A stretch of DNA of 64,000 bases from Cloeon dipterum (Eukaryota > Arthropoda > Insecta > Ephemeroptera > Baetidae). The translations under genes and the position numbers were made by a program. The stretch lies in the NCBI RefSeq assembly GCF_949628265.1, contig NC_088787.1, positions 17,722,501-17,786,500 of the forward strand. The letters are read 5' to 3'. Shown here in pieces: positions 37,901-49,300 of this stretch. The notes below the pieces were generated by a model. It was not told where the DNA came from. It ran no database searches and saw only the letters and a program-made list of their open reading frames with translations. Position 1 is the stretch's first letter. Every line of letters begins with the position of its first letter.

Positions 37901-40900
37901 CCTTTTCAAATATTTGCGAATTTTTCCTGGTGATAAAGCAAAAGTCAAACATACCGGCATTTAACGATATTTACATTGAGCTACCTTCAAAATTTCCCTG
38001 GGTACTTAATTTTAACGTTTACGATTTGATGAAACGGAAACTCAAGCGCGCCTTGTATCAACACAGGAGCAGCATGCCTTTCTATGAATTGCGTAAAATA
38101 CCACGATTTAAAGTCGGATCCCACGCTCAGCTCGAATTTCACTGCCGCCTGCGCCTACCTCACTATCAAACCTACTCTTTATCGCTCCTCTCGTTGAAAC
38201 AAATTAATTAACCTGTGACGCAATTCAACTAAAGCGTGCTTTCCACTTGAAACAAATTCATGTGGACTAATTGTAAGCCGTTGGGCTTCACTTCTCCTTG
38301 TGAAATTTCTAAATTCGATCCCACTATATCAAGTTGACCTTTGCGACCTGAATGTTTCACTTTCCAGCGAAATTAATAGGACTACTGGTCCAACTTAACG
38401 GAGTTTCCTGTTTGACATAACAAGGTAGTCGAAAATTGGTTGCCTAAGCGCCTTTTGAATTTAATCTAAGCAGGTGACTAAAAATCTGTAAAGAAACGAC
38501 ACTGAAATTAACCAATAAAAATCTGTCTTTTCCTTTGTACAAGAAACACAGAAAATTTGGAGGTTTATAATTCACAAAAATGAAAGTGAATTTACTTGTA
38601 ATCGCAAAAAGGTGACACCTATGAGAAAAAATCTTGAAGGAGTTAAACTGTCCAAAAGCACTTTATGTACACGACATTTATTGGTGCATTGCAGCTGGCA
38701 CTTGCGCAAGAATCAATTTAGCTGGCCGGCGCTCTTAGGTCAGCTTGAGAAATTTAAAGATTGGAGCGTTTATGCACACATGTGAGTTGTTCTGAACTGC
38801 GGGTCACTTATTATGCGTTTAAAGCACAAGTATTATTAAATTGACCTTTTTCACCTTTTTTAACCTGAGCCTGGAGGTTCGCGTGAAAAGCGAACAGCGA
38901 TGAAAAGTGTTTTATTGTTTATCACAACACTCTCCTACGGTAGTGATTGCTGTTTTATTTTTTGTATGATTTGTCTGCCGAGTCGTGTTTGTCGTGTGAA
39001 AAAGCGATTCGTTTCTAGCTTCTTTATTACACGCCAGAAGCTATTCAGTATCACCAAGCCTCTCTATATTTAAAGGGTATCTTTGGTGCAAATAAATATT
39101 TTTTTTATAAAAATCAGGATTATTTTTAAATATTTTGCCTAAATTGTTTGGTAGGGTATACTTTTCAAATTAACTTCGTTTTTGGCATATTTTTATTGAT
39201 AAAAAGAGTTAGTTTTAAGTCTGAATAATTCAAACAATATACTATCAATGATATTTGCACACGTTTTATTGGATGAAATGATGACGTCTTTGTGAAGAGC
39301 ATAAAGTAAACGTTTGATTTGAAAACCACCTGCAGAATGCTTAGCGATTCAAATCAGCAGTAATAACTACAATTACCGGCAATGACAAGCGCTTGCAAGT
39401 CGCATAAATTACAGCTATTATATTAGCGGCCAATAAAAGCGATAATAACGCTTGTAAGTGCGTCAAGTGTCAACTGTAAAGGGTGACGCAAAAAGCTCGG
39501 CATGGTCCGCCTCGAGAACCGACCTCCTGACCATTCTCATCACCGGCAGGCGCAATAACAAGAGCTGGTAATGAGTCGCTTTCTACGCTCTGGACGAAAA
39601 TAAATTCCACGGGCAGCTGACCGTCCGTCATTAAGAGCTGACCTCGCACATATCCAATATATGAGAAGTGCGAGATGAGATCTAGAGAAAGTGCAGCTTC
39701 ATATGTGACGACTCTCTAAGAAGCAATTTATTTGCTGCATCACACTCTCGGTATGTGTGTTTTATTTTTGCTCCCGGACGGGATGAGACCATTACGCGAT
39801 TTCGGTGAGCGGAAACGCGAGCGAGTTGGGTAACCGAGCGATCGTAAAAGAATTCGCTGAACGCACTGTTGTTACTCTTTGCCAGAAAAAGGATGTTTTC
39901 CGCGCATCTCACGTCTTCTCGTGTGTGCAATTAGAATAAGAGGCTTTGCGGAAGAAGCAGCTCTCTGCGAAATTAAAATGCATCTTGTTTTGTCCTAACT
40001 CTGAATTGGATGACGCCAGAGTGTTTTGTCTTCCGCGCGAGAGATTTTCAATGAGAGAGCTGCGTTTCCTCCTGAATTTCGAAAGATCATTCGAGAGGTA
40101 TATTGAGAACGCTAAAATAATTAAACTTTCAAACTGATTGGTTTGCCGCAGTTTGTTTTGAAAAACAAGACGTTACATTTTGAAATTTTACGCAGATTCA
40201 CACATTTTACTGTGCTTTTTTTAGGACATCTTGCTGTTCACTTTATTGTGCTCTCAGGGAATCTTCATCAATGAGCGCGTTAACATTGAACATGCATATC
40301 GCGTGCTGTTCGATGCCTTGAGGAAATGCAGAATCTATCTCACGACCCGTATTGACGTCAAGAGCAGCGTCTGCGGCTGTGAGATCCAGCGGCAATATCT
40401 CACGTTTAGGCACTTAATGTCTGATCGTTTGTGCACCTCACTTGTTGTTTTACGATCTACAAGCTCCGATTAGGCATTTCGCTGGTTGATTTTGCATTCT
40501 GATTTTTTTAACATTCGTCACAAGATCTGCTTTCACTTTTGGCAATTGAAAAGAATGCAGGGAAATATTTGCTCTTGTAAAATTATGTCAACTTTAATTG
40601 CATTGTAAAACTCGAGGGCTGATTTTTTTGTTGTTGGATTTTTAAATTCTGGGAAGGTATAAAGACCAGCAGAGTTTCTCCTGCGCTGATTGAATTCAAA
40701 AGCGTCTAAAGTGACGTTTAACGCATTCTTGGCGCCGGTCAAAATAACAGCACGTGCGTTCCGACCGGCGCACTATTTGCACACACATACGTGTCCAGCA
40801 GGGAAAGTGATAACACGCTGCGCAAGGTCTTTTTGCGCCTTGTTTGCTTTGATGAGTGCACTTATTTTTAGCATCTGATGCGCAAAAAAGCGGCGATATT

Positions 40901-43900
40901 GCTCAAGCCCGCGCCGCTTTGCGTTATATTTATTTATTCGAAAACTCAATTAGGCGCTATGATTCGCTGATTCCCATTGTGCCTGCCTGTGGGAAAAGCA
41001 CGCACGTTTTGATATAAATATGCACACATCAATTTTGAGGACGACGCGCGAGTGAAAAGCTGCCAAAAACTTTCGTTTCCACTTTTATTCTAAGAAATAA
41101 TCGCCTTGCTCGCGCTTAATTTTGCACAAATTCGCGTCTGCCGAAGATTTATGGGCGCGATTTGACTCACAGAACGATTGTAGCGCTCGCCGCGCGTGCA
41201 TCCGCCCGTGAAAATCGAAGATTAGTCTGGAAATTCGCGTCGACCAACCGATTTATTGCCACTTTGCCGTGGATGTGAGAATGGTAATAATTAAATTTTC
41301 TCACGTAATATTTACAACTGCACTAATGGATGTTTTTTTAATAATTCTCTCCAATTATAATGGTTGAGGAGAGGTTTTTTTTTAATATTTCCGTCGCTTC
41401 CTGCCATTTGAATATACATGATATATCAAATATGTTTTGTTGAACTTAACTTAAAAGTACTGGCAAGCAACGTGCTAAGACTTTTCTTAAAACTTTATCA
41501 ATTCCCTTTTTGCTAAAAGCCTAGCTGATAACACCAACATATTTCCTAGAAATAATTATTATATTTTTAATTTATCGTTTAGATCCAATTCATCGAATGA
41601 ATTCGCTATGACGCACCATGATAAAAATGTTCGAAAATTTAATTTGTTTAAATGAGTGAGTATTTTAGGAAATACTCTTCTTGCTCAAATTAAATTCCTC
41701 GCAATTTTTGCCAACGTAGAGAAATCAAATGTGTTAATATCAGATTTTATACACGCGTGTTGATTAAAAAACACATTAAAAGGGTTTCTTGATTACAAAA
41801 TTATCAAAAGAGTTAATTAATTAGGGAAATTTTGCGTGGTCAGATTGATTGAAAGTTAAAAAAATCTCCACAACAACTGACGTAGGACAAAATTAGTCAC
41901 TTTCGACCCCATTTGCCAACATTCACCCGGTAAGGCCTGCTTTATCAAGAGAGATGAGTTGTTGTACATGGAAAGCGCATTAGCACAATTACTTTGCACA
42001 TATTGTGTAGCCGGCGCACTCGACAAACCATCCGAAAATTCATTTGTGTAGTACAAAGAAAAGCAATCTCGTTTGCATCAAAGCGCCCTCGTCCGAATGA
42101 GCGAGAGTGAGAGGAGTTGAATTAGTGAGTGATCTCATGTGAGAGCAATCATGCATCTTCCTTCCTGCATCACCATCCGCGGCCAACGTGATTCGATTTG
42201 CGTACAAAGGTTGGAAAGTTGGTCGAGAAAAGTGCGCGCGCTTCTTATTTGGCGCGCTAATCCCGACCGACGCCGGCACAGGCGGCGAGAGGGGTCATTT
42301 TGCATTTAATTCAGACTGACCACCTCTGTATAGGTAGGACCATAAATCCAAAAGCTTTTCTAGACGAAACTTCACTTTGGAATAATGAACCCAATTAAAG
42401 TTTCTAAGGTTTCGGCTTGTAAATGTGCATATTAAATCAGTTATTATTTCTTTTAGAAGGACTTAAAGGGGAAGATACTGGATAGCAACCAACTTTGCAG
42501 TGTGATGCTACCTTAACAGCAAAAAAAGTATTTTGAGTTGATTCTCTGCGGATTTATACTAAAAATTTGATACTTCAATGTGCATCAATCATAATGTAAC
42601 CAATCAAAAGTTATTAGGAACGCCTTTAATTTAACTCATCTTGGTTTCAACTTAACTTGCGAGAATCATCAATTATTAAGTATATTAAAAAAATCAGACA
42701 GTAAAGAATGGAAACGTATGAACAGATTTACTCGCATATAAACATATCTTCGTTTATTTAAATTCAGATTTTTTCAAGCCTTGTTAGAGGAAAAAATTGT
42801 AGAAGCATTCAAAAAAACCTAAAGATAATATGCTCAAATTTTAACTCCTGTTTGACAAATTTAAAGGAAATCAGATATATCAATTGGTTTTAACAAATAT
42901 CTTCAGATGAAATTTGATATCGAGTTAAAGCCACATTTGGCGTGCCATTCGTGATCCCACCTGTACACGCACACGAATGCAATAAAGAACCAAAAGTCAG
43001 TCTTCGCTTTCTAACGCTTCACAGCCAGCAGAAGTTGTTGGCGCTTCATTTTAATGAGCTTCTCGCGATGATCGCACCCGATAATTCTGCTCGACGTGTG
43101 CGACTTGTGCATAAACGAATGCTTGGCTCTTCTTTAAATCATGCCTCTGATGTGGGCACTCAGCCAAACAGAGCCCCAGGCCGGGGCTGCCGTGAAAAAA
43201 GATTTTTTGCCGTCTCCCTGCCGCTTTTTTTGCTCCCGCGCTTGGTGTAATTAACTTGCAAAGTGGACAGCGAAAAAGAAACCGAGAGGCGCTCAGGAGT
43301 GTTTTTTCGCGCGGAAGTCGACGATCATCTTCCGAAAATAGACCAAGGTTTTTAAAAACCTCCTGGTTAACATGGCAAACTCATTTTGTCTAATGAATGT
43401 AAATTTTAATTGAAACAGAACGATGGTTTGGAGAAATTATTTATGGCACTTTGTAAAGTGCGAAAATGTGTATTATGAATGCATGCCGAGAAAAATAAAT
43501 TCTATCATTCATAACATACGGGACACGGGATTGAGAAATAATTAAAAAGCCAATTTCAAAGGAAAAATCGAATTTGCTGCGCTCTATGTGGTTAACAGCC
43601 ACAATTGGAAGGACTATGAGCTTATCGTTGTGATTTAAAAGCGAAGTGAAAAATACAAATAATAAATATATTTTAAATTCAAAGCATTCGTGTCCAACGA
43701 CTTTCCCCTGTTTGCGGTAACATACGCTGAAATCCCATGATCAAACAAAAGATTTTGCCCCGGTTCAGTAGGATTACCTTGGCTGACGAACGACCAGGAT
43801 TTAGCTCCGAGCGGCCTTGTCTTGAATAGCTTTTGTTTTCAAACAAAAGTTCTTTCTCGCCACTATTGAATATATCAACGTTGGATATGTTAAAGTGGAT

Positions 43901-46154
43901 GTGTTCGGAGTTTAAATAATGAGAAGTAAAAAATATGAATTATGTATGCTATGCTGTATGCTAAACCAATAGTTTTTAGATTATCGGCCTCTAAGTTCAC
44001 ATTTTATCTAAGTATTTTTTGGAGTAAACGGTGAGCAATTTATTTTAATATTATTTTTACTCACCAGTGATATGAAATCATACGAAAGTAGGATTAAATC
44101 ATTACGTTACATAATTTACTATCATTAAAGAAACGCGAGTTGTACTTTCAACGGATTAACCAAGTTGCGCACGGTAACTTTCCTGCAGCTTGATTGCGGA
44201 GACGGAATAAGACGTGTCGTGGGTACTAATTTTTTGTGAAAAGTGCATTGCATGAGCGAAATAAAGGCATTATCAGCACTATGTGATCATTTGGAGTCCG
44301 TACAGTGCTGCTCAGCACTTTCCTTAGTAGAAAAGTAAACGCACAAAAAGCGCTTTTGAGCCGCTGTGATTACTTGCTAAAACATGCTCCGCAGTAATCA
44401 GATGGAATGCTCGTCAGCTGGACCCCAGAGGATGTGTGTGCACACATACACGTGCAAATCCCCATTGTTGTTACGTCAGCCAGGCAGCGAAAATCAGCGT
44501 GTTTTGCAACTCGTGACAAATGTAAAGCGCTCATTTGAGCGGCTTCGAGAAGTGCTCAGAGACATGATTAAATGTTGCTGATTTCACTGTAAAACGAAAT
44601 CTGCCCTCGGACCTTTTCAAATTTCCGATAAGGATTTAATTTGAATACTATTTGGAACTTGTTCCGAAGCTTTTGTCAAGTTTGTAAGTAATATGAATAT
44701 TAAAAAGCAAAATATTGATCCAAATTTCTATTATACTCCCGCAATGTTAAATACCGATTGGAAGAAAACTAATTGTAAGGATCGTTCCATGTTAACCAGA
44801 TATTCATTTCATGGGTATCATTTTCTTATTTGCACAAATTCTTGTTTTCACCTGGATGTTACCGACAAATGTAAATGTAGTTATTGTAATGCTGATCTGT
44901 ATAGTATGTACCACATTCTTGATTGTCCTTTAAAACCTTTGACTTTAACCAAAGCTGCCTCATATAAATGCTGGAAATAGTTGTACGCCGTTGGCGTTTA
45001 ATAAATATTCTATTCTATTTGGAACTAATAACACTTTTACTTTATATAAACTATAAATATTGATACATTGAATCTAATTTTATTAATTGATTTTACATAG
45101 GCTACTTCTGGGCTACTTCCATTTGAAATTAACAAGGGAAGGAATCAATGTTAAGAGTAATTTAGCACTATTTGAAAATAGCTCACATTAGAAAAGATGA
45201 AATTTTTGGCTTAGTTAGCTGAATTGTGGTAAGAGGAGTTTCTATCACAGGGAGATTCGAGTTGCTGTGTTGTTAATTTCGTTGCTCGTTTCTCTTTTCG
45301 TTTACACTCGGATATGAGTGCAGATGGACATTTTCAACGATCTCTGTTTCAAAATTCTCTGCAGCTAATACGGTGTCTGTGAATTTTATTTTGGAGCTAA
45401 AGTACTGCTACGTACTGCACAGTACAAGAGCGTGTGATATATTTATTTTCTTTTTATAACTTTCCGACGTATAACCTCTATTCCTTGTTAACTGCCTACG
45501 GGAGAAGCTGTTGTAAAATCAATTAATAATTGATACAATTTGTCAGACAATCGCAAATGAGATTCTACGGTGAACCTTGTGGTCGCGAAACGACCCTGAC
45601 TTTGCTCTTACCTCTCTGGAGAAAGGTTACTGCGGTCGGTCTGACTCATTTTTATTCCCAATAAATAACCAAGTGAGTGAACAATTTGCATCCTGAGAAA
45701 TGAGATAAAGTTCAACCGCCTCTACTCCAGCGCACAATCCATCACAGGACGAGAGATGAGAAATTACCGCATGTGCCAATGGCTCCGCTCCAGCTTTCTA
45801 TGCCGCAAAAAAATCCCGACACAAAGCTGTTGTTTTCCCGGTCACGTGCACGCGATCAAATATCTCGTAAATTTTGCAGGGACCAATTTGCGCACTAATG
45901 CATCCTCGGCTGATCCCCGCTTTGATCCCTCGCGGGGCACGACAAAAGAGCAGCGCGCTCTGCTTTCTTACTTTCCGGCGCTGCGCATTATTCCCAAATT
46001 AGATGCGCCCGCTTCTCGACTCTTGGAAAATGCTTTTCCCGCAGCAGCTAGTGGAGGAAATTTGCAACCTAATCGAAATTTATGGCCCGTTAGGAGTTCA
46101 AAACGTTTTTGAACTCGCCACCACGCGGATATAGATCTCAAGAGAGGTACTTAC
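31958..46154 (-). other. Proctolin intron 2 (about 14.2 kb)
   Basis: The donor is GTAAGT at 46,154 and the acceptor is TTCCAG at 31,958. The intron is AT-rich with no supported gene inside, apart from one 5'-truncated LINE at 44,660-45,014 in the opposite orientation. It also holds a full palindromic CRE-type octamer TGACGTCA at 40,353-40,360 and a 16-base perfect palindrome at 43,346-43,361. Short frames in it (for example 37,930-38,211, 40,231-40,473 and 42,942-43,250) have no recognisable domain. Confidence 0.7.
44660..45014 (+). mobile_element. 5'-truncated non-LTR retrotransposon (LINE) 3' end with target site duplication
   Basis: A short LINE copy in which an open frame runs from the element's left edge to TAG at 44,978-44,980. 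The encoded tail has LTRYSFHGYHFL followed by CKCSYCN-x7-MYHILDCPL, the Cys-Cys-His-Cys motif at the C-terminus of many LINE ORF2 proteins. After a 20-base spacer the DNA reads TTAATAAATATTCTATTCTATT, an AATAAA plus a short ATTCT repeat tail. The 12-base CTATTTGGAACT occurs just before (44,648-44,659) and just after (45,015-45,026) the copy, a perfect target site duplication. The frame is intact, so the insertion is probably young. It is antisense within proctolin intron 2. The clade is not assigned; a CR1/Jockey/R1-like group is possible. Confidence 0.85.
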
Positions 46155-46307
46155 GTCCTTGAGGAGCTCTCGCAGTCTGTCGAGGCGGTCGTCCTGGCCC
46201 CTGGTGGGCAGGTAGCGGGCCTCTGTAGGGCTCAGCAAAACGGCCACCACCGCCAGAAGGGCGCAGGCCACCAGCAGATGACGCAGGGATGAGCTCGAGC
46301 TGGCCAT
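46155..46307 (-). CDS. proct: Proctolin precursor, first coding exon (signal peptide and RYLPT)
   Basis: Proctolin is the arthropod neuropeptide Arg-Tyr-Leu-Pro-Thr, a neurohormone and cotransmitter that stimulates visceral and skeletal muscle. This exon encodes residues 1-51. Residues 1-30 (MASSSSSLRHLLVACALLAV and on to PTEA) form a signal peptide, and RYLPT is residues 31-35, directly at the predicted signal peptidase site. Arg36 follows as a monobasic cleavage site, then the acidic/basic helix GQDDRLDRLRELLKD. This is the typical insect proctolin precursor layout. The exon ends with GAC before GTAAGT at 46,154 (phase 0). The ATG has good context (AAAATGG) and is the first ATG of the predicted mRNA. 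The acceptor TTTTTCCAG at 46,314 lies six bases upstream of the ATG, so a separate 5' UTR exon must exist. The identification is secure. Confidence 0.95.
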
Positions 46308-46315
46308 TTTAGTCT
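46308..46315 (-). other. 3' splice site just upstream of the proctolin start codon
   Basis: On the minus strand, TATTTTTCCAG is followed by ACTAAA and then ATG at 46,307. This shows that exon 2 begins at about 46,313 and that the 5' UTR continues in an upstream exon at higher coordinates. Confidence 0.75.
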
Positions 46316-49300
46316 GGAAAAATAGTAATCAAATTGTGAGACAATTTAATTATTCAAATGAGCAGATTCATAATTCAATCTTGAAATTCAATGTTATTTC
46401 AAGCATTAAAACTGTGTTGGTGTTGATGTAAAAAATTAATAACGTTTATGCAAACAAAATGGTCAAATGTGTTTACCTCAACCCTACTGAATTGTTTATT
46501 TGCAAACAAAGAGAGAGAGAGAGAGAGAGTCAGTGTTCATAAACATCGAGTTTTGCCAACAAAATTTAAATTGAATCGAGCAGGTATTGAGGAAGGGCAA
46601 TTTTATTGATAGAAACTTAATTCAATCCATTAATTGAATGCTAGCATTACCATTGCCAAGACAAATAACAATTGTCAATGACCACGTAATGTGAAACAAT
46701 TAAATGAAAGCAGAGAGCTCCATATATTGTTATTTGATGAATTACAAATGCCTATCTGAAAATATGAATCAGAGACGTGTTCTTTTGTGAAAGGCCCGTG
46801 GCTGCGCGGAATACTAATTGTAAATTCGATTGTGTATATTAATTTCCTTCAAACGTATTCCGTCCGCCTTTGCATAACCGTTTTCCTCTCGTACACACCA
46901 CCCGCTGATAAAATTAATTTGCGCAATTTGCATTTTACAGCCACACACTAACTTTCTTTCTTCCTCCTTGCCTATGCATGACTCCGAACTACTTCGGATG
47001 CAATTACTCTCACACGAGATTATTATTTGTTTATCGCGAGCACACGAATCTCTCGCCACGACGGAAAAAAAATCAGCACACACACTTCTAGAGCTGTTTT
47101 CAATGAACTGAGCAAATTTTTACTCGTTGCAATTACCGCGCCGGAACATGCGCAGTCACGTTGGCAATGATGATCGTGTTTGCTTATGCGCAGGTGTAAA
47201 TGTTCCAGTCCAATATTATGGGGAATACTGAGTTTGACAATTTACACTTAGGCTATCGTACGTAAATCATGAATCAATAAACCTGATTAAAAAATTGATA
47301 CAATTATTCTATTCACTTTTTTAGGCTTCATGCGACTGTTTTTTTAATACTCAGCGTTAATCTATATAAGGTTAAGCAAAATTAAAGCAAGGAGGGAACT
47401 GAAGATATTTAATTTAAAAGTCATTGAGAGAAAATTAAAAAATAAATGCACGTGAGTCAGGTTTAGCCAGTTAAAATAACAACTAATTTTTTCCTTTATT
47501 TCAGAAATTAAAATTGTTGTTGTTTATTCTTGCCTAAGTCATACAACTAAGAAAAGATATTAAAATTACAGCAAAAAAATGATTTTTTAAAATTGTTTAA
47601 GATTAAGGTGGAAACAGCTTAACCCGATCAACGTCGATTTGTAATGAGCAGTTTGAATAAACTGATACTGTGGTTTATCCTTATCAATTCCAACCTTCTT
47701 ATTCCAGACATTTTAAATATTAATTGCGTCTATCTCAAGTCAATTTCAAAAAGTTTGTTTACGTACGGTGTTTACAGTTGTAAGAGTTAGTACACAAAGA
47801 AACTGTGGTGTGTTAAGTAACATTTCGCAGAAATTTGATTTTCCTACCTCCGCGAAATGTGCGGGTTGAGCCAAATGCCGTCAAACGGATGGTGTAGGCA
47901 GAGGGTTATTAAGTCTCAAAGCGAAATTAATTATTAATATAAGTAAAACAAGGATTTCGAAATGTTTCCAAACAGGAAAAGTCAATTCAATTACGCTAAT
48001 TGCGGCAGACTCGAAATAATCTAATGTTGATCGAACTATATGCTGTTCAATAATTGATTATTAAGCTACGTGTGTTGGTTGAATTTTGTTAAGAGCACCG
48101 AGTACCTAACATTTTAAGATTGTTTGTTTAGTTTTAACTTTTTAAACTCAAAAATATGTATTTTTTGGCAGTCTAACGTGACATTCTCTTGTAATAATTT
48201 TAGTCGAATTTTTTATCAAAATTTTCTTTTTTATAGATGTTTTCAATCAAAATACAGACATTACGCATTGACTAGTTTTGGTTGAGTGTGAATAAATACA
48301 ATTTAAGTTCATTCAAATTTTCTAGAGATAAAATAAATCACTTTTTTTTCTTAATTAACACCTCTAGGTTTCAATTGTTTAAATAACAAACACTGAAAAG
48401 GTTTCATTTTTCGGCTCTCATTATTCTAGTGATAATTTTTCCACTCTTGATCAATTTTTTTTTTTTAAAAATTTCAGAGCTATATATAGCTTTTTATTCT
48501 AGTCAATTTTGAAAAGATTCCAAGATGTAATATGGCTTTTGTACCATAAAAATAGGCGAAAGATAAAATACGCTGCCCTATATACCTCATGGGATTAAGT
48601 TTAATACTCTATATATAGAGCTACCGCGCAAAAAATTGTTCACCATTGAATTACTCCTGTGGTGTTAACAAGGGTTCTTGGCTCGAAGGCGTTCCACAGC
48701 GTCTCGGAATGAACGGTGCGTTATTAAGTACATAGAAAAGTCATTGTGTGTCGCGAGAGGAGAGCATGGTAGTAAAAAGGAGCGCGTAGGACAGTGTCTG
48801 AAGGAAAGAGTTGCGTCAGTGGCGGTGCAATGTGGGAAGAAGGGCGTCTAGCTTCCGGGCGGCCGCAATTTCGCTTGATCTCTGGGCCACTTCCGACGAG
48901 CTGCACGGCCCGGCGAGTCCATTGTTTGCATGTTCCGTTGCCTGAGCAGAAATACATGCATCTTCTCTCACGCTGGGAGCTGCTCGTCCCGGGATGCTGC
49001 AACCTGCCCGCTTCACTGCCGCTTTTGAACGCCAAAACAACGGCCAATTAGTTTGATTTATTAGCTTTTTAGCCTCCCAAACACTTTCAACATTTTTGAC
49101 GCTCTATGGGAGCATTTAAATTAGAAAAGAGCAGCAAACGTTTTAATGTGGAAATTAGCCAAGATGCAATTATGAGGCTAATGATTCATTCAAATAAGTT
49201 GTTTACTCGCAAACCGAAGGTAAAATTTAGCCTGGCAAGGAAAATGCTCTATTTTTAATTTTTAAAACTCCTCTCTCCAGCTTCCAAAGCCGTGAAGAAG

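Noticed and set aside
45756..46112. 118-codon plus-strand frame next to the proctolin exon
   Set aside because: It overlaps the proctolin donor region in antisense and has no domain or repeat-family match I recognise.
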